From Aporhodopirellula sallentina SM41 (lineage in GTDB: Bacteria > Planctomycetota > Planctomycetia > Pirellulales > Pirellulaceae), in the NCBI RefSeq assembly GCF_000346505.1, contig NZ_ANOH01000407.1:37403-101402 (forward strand): a stretch of 64,000 nt of DNA, written 5' to 3'. Each line of letters starts with the position of its first letter. Positions within the stretch are counted from its first letter, which is position 1. Made by a program: the position numbers and the translations under genes. Below, in pieces: positions 8,576 to 16,757 of this stretch. A model generated the notes under the pieces. It ran no database searches. It was given only the letters and a program-made list of their open reading frames with translations, and was not told where the DNA came from.

Positions 8576-9692
8576 CCCAAGTCACGTCCGTTGGGGCATC
8601 ATCGGCGCCGCCCAAATCGCTCGTAAGAATTGGAAAGCGATCCGGATGAGCGGCAACGGTGTCGTCTCCGCAGTGGCCAGTCGCGATCTCTCTCGCGCCG
8701 AAGCGTTCATTCATGACTGCTGCATGGAGGTCCCGCCGGTCACATTCGATGCGTCCGGGCAAGCCACCCTCGCGCGTCCGGTGGCGGTCGACGATTACCA
8801 ACAACTCATCGACCGCGATGACGTTGACGCGGTCTACATCGCACTGCCGACTTCGCTGCGCAAACGATGGGTAGTCGCGGCGGCGAATGCCGGCAAACAT
8901 GTGCTGTGCGAAAAACCAATGGCGGTCCACGCTGACGATGCCGAAGAGATGATCGGCGCATGCCGCGCCAACAACGTCACGTTCATGGACGGTGTGATGT
9001 TCGATCATTCCCAACGCCTGCCTGCGATGAAGCAGGTGTTGGCGGAGCCAGGCAAGGTTGGCACCCTCCGCCGAGTCCAAACGCATTTCTCGTTCTGCGC
9101 CGACGACTCGTTTCAATCGGACAACATCCGGGCGAACGCAGATCTAGAACCGCACGGATGTCTGGGCGACCTCGGCTGGTACTGCATCCGGTTCACCCTC
9201 TGGGCGGCGGACGATCGTTTGCCCACTGCCGTTTCAGGTCGTGCGATCACATCATACGAAGGCGGGAATGTACCGGCAGAATTCCAAGGCGAACTGAAAT
9301 TTGACGACGATTTGTCAGCCGGATTCTTTTGCTCGTTCCGGTGCGTTAACCAACAAACAGCAACGATCACGGGCGACCTCGGCTACGTCACGGTCGATGA
9401 CTTCGTACTGCCCTTCGTCGATGCAGAATCGAAGTGGCAACTGCATCAACACGAACTGCAGGTCGACAACTGTCGGTGGAACTTTGGACGTCACTCCGTC
9501 GGCGACGCCGTGCGAGAACATGCGTCTGGAGAAGCCGATTCGCAGGAAGTCCGCATGATCCGAAGCTTCGGCGAATCGGTCCTCAGCGGAACCCCGGATG
9601 CTCGTGCCGCTGATATCGCGATGAAGACTCAACGCGTGCTCGACGCCCTTCGACGCAGTGATGCAGAGAAGGGAGCATGGGTCACGTTGTAG
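8556..9692 (+). CDS. Gfo/Idh/MocA family oxidoreductase
   Basis: NAD(P)-dependent sugar or cyclitol dehydrogenase-like protein of 378 residues. The N-terminal Rossmann fold begins WGIIGAAQIARKNWKAI, the conserved EKP motif appears as CEKPMAVHADDAEEM at about residue 112, and the C-terminal half is the alpha/beta substrate domain (LGDLGWYCIRFTLWA). There is no twin-arginine or other signal peptide, unlike many planctomycete members, so it should act in the cytoplasm. Its ATG lies 20 nt inside the end of the FHA-GAF-SpoIIE gene in another frame, which suggests cotranscription. Substrate cannot be predicted. Confidence 0.88.
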   Translation: MTQSTNSPSHVRWGIIGAAQIARKNWKAIRMSGNGVVSAVASRDLSRAEAFIHDCCMEVPPVTFDASGQATLARPVAVDDYQQLIDRDDVDAVYIALPTSLRKRWVVAAANAGKHVLCEKPMAVHADDAEEMIGACRANNVTFMDGVMFDHSQRLPAMKQVLAEPGKVGTLRRVQTHFSFCADDSFQSDNIRANADLEPHGCLGDLGWYCIRFTLWAADDRLPTAVSGRAITSYEGGNVPAEFQGELKFDDDLSAGFFCSFRCVNQQTATITGDLGYVTVDDFVLPFVDAESKWQLHQHELQVDNCRWNFGRHSVGDAVREHASGEADSQEVRMIRSFGESVLSGTPDARAADIAMKTQRVLDALRRSDAEKGAWVTL

Positions 9693-9783
9693 TCGCGGTT
9701 AGCTGCGACGTTTCCACTGACCTGATCCGAAGTCTGACTACTCCGGCTACGTTTCTTCTTCCTACTCTTAATTAGTTCAAACA

Positions 9784-10158
9784 ATGCCTGCTCAGAAATC
9801 GGGTGCCAAAAACGTCCTTGGAACGGAACTCGCCGTCTGCAGCACCGACCCGATGACGGGGTTCTATCGCGATGGATGTTGCAACACCGGCGGTCAAGAC
9901 GTCGGGCTGCATGTCGTCTGTTGCGAGGTGACGGCGGAGTTTCTGCAGTTCAGTCGCGAGCGTGGCAACGACCTCTCGACACCGATGCCGATGTATCAAT
10001 TCCCAGGCCTCAAACCCGGCGATCGTTGGTGCCTATGCGCGGCGAGATGGAAAGAGGCCTACGATGCAGGCAGAGCCCCTCAGGTGCATCTCGAGGCAAC
10101 TCACATCTCCGCACTTGAGTATGCCAGTCTCGAGGAACTGAAAGAGCATCAAATTTGA
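9784..10158 (+). CDS. DUF2237 family protein
   Basis: A 124-residue cytoplasmic protein of the DUF2237 family. Family marks are the Cys-rich stretch GFYRDGCCNTGGQDVGLHVV, the THEFL-like segment here read as TAEFLQFSRERGNDLSTP, the GLKPGDRWCLCAARWKEA motif and the terminal HLEATH element. Function is not established. It is a single gene in its own unit after a 91-bp gap, and its 3' end converges on the M41-like gene with 43 bp between them. Confidence 0.88.
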   Translation: MPAQKSGAKNVLGTELAVCSTDPMTGFYRDGCCNTGGQDVGLHVVCCEVTAEFLQFSRERGNDLSTPMPMYQFPGLKPGDRWCLCAARWKEAYDAGRAPQVHLEATHISALEYASLEELKEHQI

Positions 10159-10201
10159 TTGACGGTTGACGTTGCCACCGAGACCGATACCGAGACCGAA
10201 A

Positions 10202-10738
10202 TCAAAAGCCTGAACGACGCCACCAAAACCTCACGATTTCGGCTACCCTCTCGCCGTCGATCGGATCACCGATCGAAAGCTCATCGGCGAGTGCCGCAAC
10301 CGCGGGCCACACGGGTGGTTCGGCGATCAATCGTTTCAGCCGGGAAATCGCGTCACCGAGAATACGACGCTGCCGTTCGGGCTGGGCATGCATCGTTCGC
10401 ACGCACTGTTCGGCTTGCTGCCAATCGAGATGCCAACTCGTGACGTCAATCTCGTCGGCGTCTTCTTCACGGTACAACCATTCGGCAATCGGGCCGGCGA
10501 GGATCGTCAGCAACTCGCGTTGTTGTTGCCAGGGATGGTTCGGGTCGACGCGGCCCCAGTTCACGAGGCAGTCACCAAACCGCCTCGGTAAATCATCTTC
10601 GAGGTCATCATAGACGGACGCCTGTGAAAGCATCACGTGATCGATCTGTGCACCCAAAGCGCAACCGACCACAGCATGCCCGGCTTCGTGATATGCCGTG
10701 TACGTTTCGTCCTCGTCGGATTCCCAATCCCAATCCAT
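10202..10738 (-). CDS. Stand-alone M41 (FtsH-like) metallopeptidase domain protein
   Basis: A 178-residue protein with a zinc-peptidase motif H17-E-A-G-H21 in the context TAYHEAGHAVVGCALG, which is the start of the FtsH peptidase (M41) domain. A plausible third zinc ligand lies in the later segment SWHLDWQQAEQCV, matching the position of the FtsH aspartate. There is no AAA ATPase module, no membrane segment and no signal peptide, so it is much shorter than FtsH. It could be a small cytoplasmic protease or an inactive adaptor; the HExxH motif is intact. It lies 3' of leuA on the same strand, with 223 bp between them. Confidence 0.75.
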   Translation of the reverse strand: MDWDWESDEDETYTAYHEAGHAVVGCALGAQIDHVMLSQASVYDDLEDDLPRRFGDCLVNWGRVDPNHPWQQQRELLTILAGPIAEWLYREEDADEIDVTSWHLDWQQAEQCVRTMHAQPERQRRILGDAISRLKRLIAEPPVWPAVAALADELSIGDPIDGERVAEIVRFWWRRSGF

Positions 10739-10961
10739 GTTCGCCTTTGTGGCTTGTTGGCTTTCTTGAAATAATGTCGCCGACGTCGCTAGAGTTCGGG
10801 GGAGTCGGGGGACTGAATCCTGGCGGATCCAGCTACGAGGAGCGGATTCGTTGCATCTGCAAATGCGCTAACGCCGCGCGTCAGCGTGAGGCCTCGACGG
10901 CTCGGGATGGGTTACCGAGCACGACGAGGCTATCGCATAATCGCCGTGACGTGACGGACGC

Positions 10962-12566
10962 CTACGGCTGGGGCAGCTCGTTTTCGCTCGGGTCATTTTG
11001 ACCGGCTGCGATGCGATCGATCGCGTTCAAGATCGCCAGGATCGTGCTCTCGACGCTATCGGTGCTGACACCGACGCCACGATAGCTGCGTCCTTTGTGC
11101 TCGACCTCGATGTTGACTTCGCCGATCGCGTCACGCCCTAACGTCGCGCTGCGGACCCGGAAATCCTTGCACACCAACTCGATCCCCGTAATCTTCTCGA
11201 CCGCCCAGAAGGCGGCGTCGATCGGTCCGTCTCCCTGTTCGATCTGCTCGGTGAACTCTTGATCGCCGTGGCCGAGAGTCACACGGACGCGCGGGGTCTT
11301 GTCGCGTGAACTGGTCACTTCGTAATCGAGCAGAGTCCACTGAGTCGCCGACGTTCCGCTGATTTGCTGCTGCACCAACGCAACGATGTCGCCGTCGTAG
11401 ATTTCTTTCTTCTTGTCGGCCAGCACTTTGAAACGATCAAACACCGACTGCAACTGTTCGCCGTTGAGCGTGAAGCCGAGTTGTTTCGCGCGATCGGCCA
11501 ACGCCGCCCGGCCGCTGTGTTTACCCAACACCAAGTCGGTTTTCGAGAACCCGACTTCCTCGGGCGACATGATCTCGTACGTGCTGCGTTCCTTCAGCAT
11601 GCCGTCTTGGTGAATCCCTGATTCGTGTGCGAACGCGTTGCGACCAACGATGGCCTTGTTGCGTTGCACGCTGATACCGGTCGTCTTGCTGACCAAACGG
11701 CTGACCGGAACGAGTCGTTTGGAATCGATTCCCGTGGTCAAGTTGAAATAGTCTTGGCGGGTTTTGATCGCCATCACGATCTCTTCCAACGCGGCATTGC
11801 CTGCTCGTTCGCCGATCCCGTTGATTGTGCATTCGATCTGACCGGCACCACCGGCGACCGCCGCCATGGAATTTGCGACCGCCATCCCCAAATCGTTGTG
11901 GCAGTGCGTGCTCAGCACGGCTTTGTCCATGTTCGGCACACGGTCACACAGCATTTTGAACCGGTCAAAAACCTCGCCGGGCGTGGCATAGCCGACCGTG
12001 TCAGGAACGTTGATCGTGGTGGCTCCCGCGTCGATAGCGGCTTCGACGACACGACAGAGGAAATCATGTTCGGTGCGGCACGCATCTTCGGGTGAAAACT
12101 CGACATCGTCGCAGTAGGCAGCAGCCCGTTTCACTCCGGCGATCGCTCGTTCGACGATTTCGTCAGTCGTCATCCGCAGTTTGAATTGCCGGTGGATCGC
12201 GCTGGTCGCCAGGAAGACGTGGATCCGTGCACTCGAGGCGACTTTCAACGCTTCCCACGCACGATCGATATCCTTCTCGTTGCATCGCGCCAAACCGCAG
12301 ATCGTTGACCCGCGTACGGTTTGAGCGATTTGCCGTACCGCCTCAAAGTCGCCTGGCGATGCGATCGGAAATCCGGCTTCGATCACATCAACGCCCATAT
12401 CGGATAGCGCCGCGGCAACCTCGAGCTTCTCCGACAGGTTCATGCTCGCACCGGGCGACTGTTCGCCGTCGCGGAGAGTGGTGTCGAAGATACGGATGTG
12501 ACGCGGTGATGACTCAGGCGTCGGCTCGGCGGTCGGCTGATCCGATACAGATGTGGTTTCAGACAT
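10962..12566 (-). CDS. leuA: 2-isopropylmalate synthase
   Basis: First committed enzyme of leucine synthesis: condenses acetyl-CoA with 2-ketoisovalerate. The 534 residues contain the HMGL-like TIM barrel with TTLRDGEQSPGASM (about 29-42), the metal-binding HCHNDLGMAVANS and the GERAGNAALEEIVMA segment. A linker with ESGIHQDGM follows, then the C-terminal LeuA regulatory domain (about 395-520) that binds leucine for feedback inhibition. The length matches bacterial LeuA1-type enzymes. Expression is probably controlled by the attenuator at 12681-12838, whose terminator ends 114 bp before this ATG. No other leu genes are adjacent. Confidence 0.97.
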   Translation of the reverse strand: MSETTSVSDQPTAEPTPESSPRHIRIFDTTLRDGEQSPGASMNLSEKLEVAAALSDMGVDVIEAGFPIASPGDFEAVRQIAQTVRGSTICGLARCNEKDIDRAWEALKVASSARIHVFLATSAIHRQFKLRMTTDEIVERAIAGVKRAAAYCDDVEFSPEDACRTEHDFLCRVVEAAIDAGATTINVPDTVGYATPGEVFDRFKMLCDRVPNMDKAVLSTHCHNDLGMAVANSMAAVAGGAGQIECTINGIGERAGNAALEEIVMAIKTRQDYFNLTTGIDSKRLVPVSRLVSKTTGISVQRNKAIVGRNAFAHESGIHQDGMLKERSTYEIMSPEEVGFSKTDLVLGKHSGRAALADRAKQLGFTLNGEQLQSVFDRFKVLADKKKEIYDGDIVALVQQQISGTSATQWTLLDYEVTSSRDKTPRVRVTLGHGDQEFTEQIEQGDGPIDAAFWAVEKITGIELVCKDFRVRSATLGRDAIGEVNIEVEHKGRSYRGVGVSTDSVESTILAILNAIDRIAAGQNDPSENELPQP

Positions 12567-12680
12567 GAGAATTCAAGGAACGCAAGGGTTGTGACGGACG
12601 GTAAAGGAATGGGGGAAAGGGGAAATGGTCGGGCGGGGCCAGAACGGCCACCGCTCCGATCCACGAAATAGCCAAATCAC

Positions 12681-12720
12681 AAAAAAAAGCCCGAGTCGCA
12701 CAGCAAAGGCGGCTCGGGCT
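12681..12720 (-). terminator. Intrinsic terminator in the leuA leader (attenuator)
   Basis: On the minus strand the arms AGCCCGAG (12713-12720) and CTCGGGCT (12688-12695) pair perfectly. The stem can be extended by CGC/GCG across one mismatch, and eight T follow directly (12681-12688). It sits between the leader peptide and leuA and points toward leuA, so it would stop leuA transcription unless prevented. Confidence 0.88.
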
Positions 12721-12754
12721 AATTCGTTTGATCGGTGGTCAGGAAAGCGATGCT

Positions 12755-12838
12755 CTACGTACCCACGACGAATCGGCTCGAGCTGCCTGGAAGCAGTCCG
12801 AGGTCGATAATAAGTCGTAGAGCTAGTCGGTTTCGCAT
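12755..12838 (-). CDS. Leucine-rich leader peptide of leuA
   Basis: A 27-codon open frame starts with ATG at 12838 and ends with TAG at 12755-12757. The peptide begins MRNRLALRLIID and continues LGLLPGSSS. It has six leucines (codons CTA, CTA, CTT, CTC, CTG, CTT) and two isoleucines within residues 5-16. Codons 13-16 lie in the 5' arm of the first hairpin, and codons for the SSSRF segment form the antiterminator arm, so the peptide and the RNA fold are built around each other. No Shine-Dalgarno is seen. The candidate promoter would place the RNA start at or next to the ATG, so the leader may be translated from a leaderless end. This is the classical role of a leader peptide, to sense charged tRNA-Leu. 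Confidence 0.82.
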   Translation of the reverse strand: MRNRLALRLIIDLGLLPGSSSRFVVGT

Positions 12839-12845
12839 GGCTTCA

Positions 12846-12874
12846 AAATAAACAGCGGGTCCAGACTTGGTCAA
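12846..12874 (-). promoter_or_regulatory. Candidate sigma-70-type promoter of leuA
   Basis: On the minus strand TTGACC (12869-12874) is followed after 17 bp by TTATTT (12846-12851), with TATTTT one base further. Transcription would start around 12838-12840, at the leader ATG. The motif match is moderate; the position fits the missing ribosome binding site. Confidence 0.5.
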
Positions 12875-12951
12875 GCCTACCGAAAAAGGTTTTCGACACG
12901 ACCGAGACGCAAAAAGAGCTTTCCTGTCTGAGAAACGCCGTCGAATACGCC

Positions 12952-13004
12952 GTAGTGGATCTTGTGAAAGCCGCTGCATGAGGATCCTTCACGAGATCCA
13001 CTAC
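12952..13004. repeat. Palindromic intergenic element, copy B
   Basis: Two inverted arms, each starting GTAGTGGATCT when read inward, flank a core that contains GCTGCATGAGGATC, identical to the core of copy A at 1337-1394. The right arm read on the minus strand ends GGATCC; the left arm has diverged (AAGCC). It lies between the leuA promoter and argB, which are divergently transcribed. Confidence 0.75.
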
Positions 13005-13147
13005 CCGCAAATCGAGCTGACGGAACGACCAGGCCGCAAATTCAACCACTTCAGCCCCGGTCGCCGCCACGCGAAAAATACAAGCCGAATTGACCCCACG
13101 GGGGTGGGACCTTAGACTTTTCCGCTTTTCTTTCCCGGCAATTCTAA

Positions 13148-14011
13148 ATGAATCAAGCGATCGCAAAAGCGGACACTCTCATCGAAGCGATGGGATGGAT
13201 CCGCCGATTTCGTGGCAAAACGACGGTGATCAAACTCGGTGGCAGTTTGCTCGAAGATCGAACCGCGATGCACCATTTGCTGTTGGACGTGGTCTTCATG
13301 GAAACCGTGGGGCTGCGTCCCGTGGTGGTTCACGGTGGAGGTAAAGCGATCACGAAGGCCATGGCGGACGCAGGAATCGCCGCACAGTTCATTCGCGGAC
13401 GACGAGTGACCGACGAAGCATCGTTGAAAGTGGTCGAACAAGTCCTCGCCGGTGAGCTAAACGTCGAATTGACCGAGACAATGGAACGGCTCGGCGGCCG
13501 GGCGATGAACCTATCGCCGCGAACGACCTGCGTGCTGCACGGAAAAAAGATGCTTGATCCCGATGGTGAGGATCTCGGTTTCGTCGGCGAAGTCACTTCG
13601 GTCGATCGAGACGTGATCGAAAGCCTCGCGTACACCGATCAGGTTCCCGTGATCCCGTCGCTCTGTTACGACGACGAGGGGCAACTCTATAACGTCAACG
13701 CGGATACCGCTGCGATGGCCGTGGCTCAGTCACTCGGCGCAGACAAATTGGTGTTCCTTTCTGACGTCAACGGCGTGCGAAAGGACGAGACCGACCCGAA
13801 ATCGATCATTCCGGCCATGTCAGCGGAAACGGCGCGGGAGTTGATTGCCAGCGGCGTGATCCGTGGTGGCATGATTCCGAAGGTGGAGGCGTGCTTGCAA
13901 ACGCTCGACCGAGGCGTCCAAAAAGTACACATCATCGATGGGCGGCTGCGTCATTCGCTGCTGCTGGAAATTTTCACCACCGATGGTGTCGGTACTGAGA
14001 TCCACGCATGA
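13148..14011 (+). CDS. argB: Acetylglutamate kinase
   Basis: Second step of arginine synthesis: ATP-dependent phosphorylation of N-acetylglutamate. The 287 residues form one amino-acid-kinase domain with KLGGSLLED at about 26-34 (phosphate binding), [13 protein letters not shown] at about 60-72, [13 protein letters not shown] at about 182-194 and the [11 protein letters not shown] segment near the end. The extra N-terminal helix present in arginine-sensitive hexameric kinases is represented by the first 20 residues, so feedback inhibition by arginine is possible. It is the first gene of an argB - aminotransferase-like - argF unit; its stop overlaps the next ATG (ATGA, 14008-14011). Confidence 0.96.
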   Translation: MNQAIAKADTLIEAMGWIRRFRGKTTVIKLGGSLLEDRTAMHHLLLDVVFMETVGLRPVVVHGGGKAITKAMADAGIAAQFIRGRRVTDEASLKVVEQVLAGELNVELTETMERLGGRAMNLSPRTTCVLHGKKMLDPDGEDLGFVGEVTSVDRDVIESLAYTDQVPVIPSLCYDDEGQLYNVNADTAAMAVAQSLGADKLVFLSDVNGVRKDETDPKSIIPAMSAETARELIASGVIRGGMIPKVEACLQTLDRGVQKVHIIDGRLRHSLLLEIFTTDGVGTEIHA

Positions 14012-14400
14012 ACCAATCTCCTAGCGGCGATCGTGAGATTGATGCTCTCGCGGGTCGGGTTTCGCCGACCGGCACCGGTGATTTTCTGGCCGACGCGATC
14101 GCCTCGTGGGCGCACCAAAATTGGCCGAGCGGACTCGACGCACCACAGTTGACGTCCGGCGAGGACGGTTCGGCGGGTTGGCAAAACCGGCTCGCCGAGC
14201 GTTTGCGCGACGTGACCGGACTCGACTCCGCATCGATCGCGACCTGCCTGCCGGCCGGTTCGGTGGAAGAACTGTTGCAGTGGGCGATCGTGCTTTGTCG
14301 ACGGCTGCACTTGTCGAAAAACGCCACGACCGACGAATCCGCATCCTCCGGAGACGGGGATGCGATCCGAGGGCGAATCCTGTGCGGCAGTCGGCGGTGA
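14008..14400 (+). CDS. Class-III aminotransferase-like protein (ArgD position), N-terminal part before a frameshift
   Basis: A 130-codon frame starting in an ATGA overlap with argB. Its content ([36 protein letters not shown]) fits the N-terminal part of a degenerate class-III aminotransferase. It ends at TGA (14398-14400) while the matching continuation runs in the +1 frame from about 14396. Removing one G from 14396-14397 would join them as ILCGSRRDQSGRG. The break may be a real mutation, a sequencing error or recoding; the stop is followed by C. It is best read together with 14360-15790 as one gene of about 590 codons. Confidence 0.6.
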   Translation: MNQSPSGDREIDALAGRVSPTGTGDFLADAIASWAHQNWPSGLDAPQLTSGEDGSAGWQNRLAERLRDVTGLDSASIATCLPAGSVEELLQWAIVLCRRLHLSKNATTDESASSGDGDAIRGRILCGSRR

Positions 14401-15790
14401 CCAGTCGGGCCGGGGCGTGGTCGGTCGCATGGCGAGCGGACGAGCCGATCTGCGAGAAACCGCTTCGCCACTCGTTCCCGGATTCGTTCACTCACCGCTA
14501 GACGGACTGGCGCAGCGGATCGATGGCTCGATCGCGATGGTGTTGCTCTCGCCGGTTGATCTGTTTGACCAAGTGCGAGCGGTCTCGGCCGAACAATTCG
14601 CCGAGATTCGCGCAGCCTGCGACCAACACGGCGTCGCCTTGGTCATCGATCACCAAAGCATTCCTCCGATGGGCGGCGGTTACTTCTGGGTTCATGATTC
14701 GATCACGTCGGTGAATGCGGACGCGGTCATCATGGCAGCGGGGCTAACGGGCGGATTCGGTGGCGGCGTGCTCGCGTTGAACGCGGAGCTCTCCGAACAA
14801 CTCATGGCACCGACGTTCGAACATTCGGACATGCCGATCCATATCCCCACCGCAGTCCTCGTCGATGCGACCCTGCGACAATGGTCTGAACAATCCTGGC
14901 AAAGCCGCGAACTCGACTCGTTCGCAACGTCACTCGCCGAACGGTTGGCGAAACGAGAAAGCGTCCGCGATTTGCACGTGATGGGCCGTTGCTTTGGAAT
15001 CGAATTGGATCTCCCGGCGGCGCAGTGGCATGAGTACGCGGACCGCTTTGGTCTCCGAGTCGCAACGGCCGGTGAGTTTGCCGTGCGGATGCAATTGCCG
15101 CTGATTATCGACGACGAAGCAGAAACCGAATTGCTCGATCGAATGGATCGCGTCTTCGACGAAATCGAGGAACACGAACGGAAGTCTGCCGAGCCAACTA
15201 GCAACGCTGACCTCGAGACCGATCAAGACACCTCGGAAACCCCCGACGCTGACGATACCGACAGCGAAGAACCAAACGAGCAGCCTCCGGTTTCACCCAA
15301 CGACGCTGCGGACTTCGACAATGCTGCGAACTTCGACAATGCTGGGGATTTCGACGACGCAGGGGATGATGCCCCCGACGACGAAACGGATGACGAGTTT
15401 GAAGAAGAGGACGAAGCCGACGAAGAATCGTTCGATGAAGACGATTCCGACGCCGATGAAGTCGAAGAGAGTGACGTCGATGACAGCGAAGTCAAAGACG
15501 ATGATTTCGAAGAAGAAAACGAACTCGACGAAGATGGAGACGAGGATGCACTCGAACAAGAGTTCGAAGACAAATCGGACGATGAAGAGTCAGACTTCGA
15601 TGAGCTAGACGATGACGAGTCCGGCGATGATTCGGATGACGAGGAAACAGACGACGATAATTTTGACGAAGACGTCGACGCGAATGATGACGACGACGAT
15701 GAAGTAAAACGATCCCAATTCGACGGTGAAATCGCTGAGCGCGAAACCGAAGATTCGGATTCGAAAACCGATCCGGAGAACCAATCATGA
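14360..15790 (+). CDS. Class-III aminotransferase-like protein (ArgD position), C-terminal part with long acidic tail
   Basis: The first 270 codons continue a class-III aminotransferase fold: [30 protein letters not shown] (normally the DEVQTG segment) and [14 protein letters not shown] (normally xxAKxLGGGxP). The PLP-binding lysine is replaced by alanine, and the conserved Asp-Glu-Val-Gln is only partly kept, so normal transamination is unlikely. After about residue 285 the protein becomes a tail of roughly 190 residues made mostly of Asp, Glu and Ser. By position (between argB and argF) it replaces argD, but a working acetylornithine aminotransferase would then have to come from elsewhere. 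The stop overlaps the argF ATG by 4 nt. The ATG at 14360 may not be used if the two frames are one gene. Confidence 0.65.
   Translation: MRSEGESCAAVGGDQSGRGVVGRMASGRADLRETASPLVPGFVHSPLDGLAQRIDGSIAMVLLSPVDLFDQVRAVSAEQFAEIRAACDQHGVALVIDHQSIPPMGGGYFWVHDSITSVNADAVIMAAGLTGGFGGGVLALNAELSEQLMAPTFEHSDMPIHIPTAVLVDATLRQWSEQSWQSRELDSFATSLAERLAKRESVRDLHVMGRCFGIELDLPAAQWHEYADRFGLRVATAGEFAVRMQLPLIIDDEAETELLDRMDRVFDEIEEHERKSAEPTSNADLETDQDTSETPDADDTDSEEPNEQPPVSPNDAADFDNAANFDNAGDFDDAGDDAPDDETDDEFEEEDEADEESFDEDDSDADEVEESDVDDSEVKDDDFEEENELDEDGDEDALEQEFEDKSDDEESDFDELDDDESGDDSDDEETDDDNFDEDVDANDDDDDEVKRSQFDGEIAERETEDSDSKTDPENQS
15311..15364 (+). repeat. 18-bp coding tandem repeat in the acidic tail
   Basis: Three consecutive 18-bp units encode [12 protein letters not shown] and DFDDAG. 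They mark the start of the low-complexity acidic tail and suggest that it grew by local duplication. Confidence 0.75.
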
Positions 15791-16722
15791 GACATTTGTT
15801 GACCCTGTTCGATCTCACCCCAGACGAACTGAAATCAATATTGGCAACGGCGAATTACCTCAAAGCAGAACTGCGCGCCGGTAAACGCCCGCCCATCCTG
15901 GATCGGTACACGTTGGCTCTGTTGTTCGAGAAACCGAGCCTTCGAACCCGCGTCAGTTTCGAGACGGGGATGACCCAACTCGGCGGGAACAGTTTGTTCC
16001 TCGGCGAAGACGTCGGATGGGGCAAACGCGAAGCTCCCTCGGACTTCACCAACGTGCTCGGACAGTTCGTCGACGCGGTGGCGTGTCGCGCCAAACAGCA
16101 CGATCGGGTCGAACAGCTCGCGAGCTTTGACGCAATGCCGGTGATCAACAGCCTCACGGATCTGTCGCACCCGTGCCAAGCGATCGCGGACGTCCTGACG
16201 ATCCAAGAAGCGTTCGGATCGCTCGATAATCGCCACTTGGTCTTTGTCGGCGACGGCAATAACGTTTCACGTTCGCTCGCGTTAGCGTGTGCGATGCTCG
16301 ACCTGCGTTTCACGCTCGCTTGCCCGAAAGGCTACGAACTCGACGACGAGTGGCTCGGCCGAATCAAGGAGCGATACCCCAACGCAAAGATCCAGCAGAT
16401 ATCGGATCCCAAAGAGGCCGTTCGTGATGCCGACGCGATCTACACGGATGTTTGGACCAGCATGGGACAAGAGGCCGAATCCAAGATCCGCCGCAAAGCG
16501 TTCGCGAACTACCAAATCAACGACGACCTGATGGAGGCCGCACCGTCGACCGCACGTGTGCTGCACTGCCTACCGGCCGTCCGCGGTGAAGAGATTACTG
16601 ACGATGTGATTGACGGACCACAGAGCGATGTGATCAATCAAGCAGGCAACCGGATGCACGCACAAAAAGCTCTGTTGGTGTTCTTGCTGCGTCCTGAGTG
16701 GATTCAAAAGAACATCACGTAA
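15787..16722 (+). CDS. argF: Ornithine carbamoyltransferase
   Basis: It makes citrulline from ornithine and carbamoyl phosphate in arginine synthesis. The 311 residues carry the carbamoyl-phosphate site S51-LRTR (family STRTR), the HPCQAIAD motif at about 127-134 and HCLPA near residue 257, which binds ornithine. The SLRTR variant with the following [12 protein letters not shown] is common in the short OTCase subgroup. Acetylornithine carbamoyltransferase is an alternative, but length and motifs favour the ordinary enzyme. It is the last gene of the arg unit, coupled by ATGA to the acidic-tailed gene, and 35 bp separate it from the converging peptidase gene. Confidence 0.95.
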   Translation: MRHLLTLFDLTPDELKSILATANYLKAELRAGKRPPILDRYTLALLFEKPSLRTRVSFETGMTQLGGNSLFLGEDVGWGKREAPSDFTNVLGQFVDAVACRAKQHDRVEQLASFDAMPVINSLTDLSHPCQAIADVLTIQEAFGSLDNRHLVFVGDGNNVSRSLALACAMLDLRFTLACPKGYELDDEWLGRIKERYPNAKIQQISDPKEAVRDADAIYTDVWTSMGQEAESKIRRKAFANYQINDDLMEAAPSTARVLHCLPAVRGEEITDDVIDGPQSDVINQAGNRMHAQKALLVFLLRPEWIQKNIT

Positions 16723-16757
16723 GCATCGCCCCGACCGGTCGAGCGGATGTCAACGAA

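Larger units (their letters stand above)
12681..12838 (-). promoter_or_regulatory. leuA transcription attenuator (ribosome-mediated)
   Basis: Three mutually exclusive pairings can be drawn. Region 1 (12793-12802, covering leucine codons 13-16) pairs with region 2 (12777-12786). Region 2, read as 12769-12783, pairs with region 3 (12712-12726) in 13 of 15 positions. Region 3 holds the 5' arm of the terminator. A ribosome stalled at the leucine codons would free region 2 to pair with region 3 and prevent the terminator; a ribosome reaching the stop codon would cover region 2 and allow it. This is the trp/leu-type logic, seen here from sequence only. Confidence 0.85.

Noticed and set aside
15223..15795. 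Minus-strand serine-rich frame of 190 codons
   Set aside because: It is the reverse complement of the Asp/Glu-rich tail (GAC and GAA become serine or phenylalanine codons) and has no other features.
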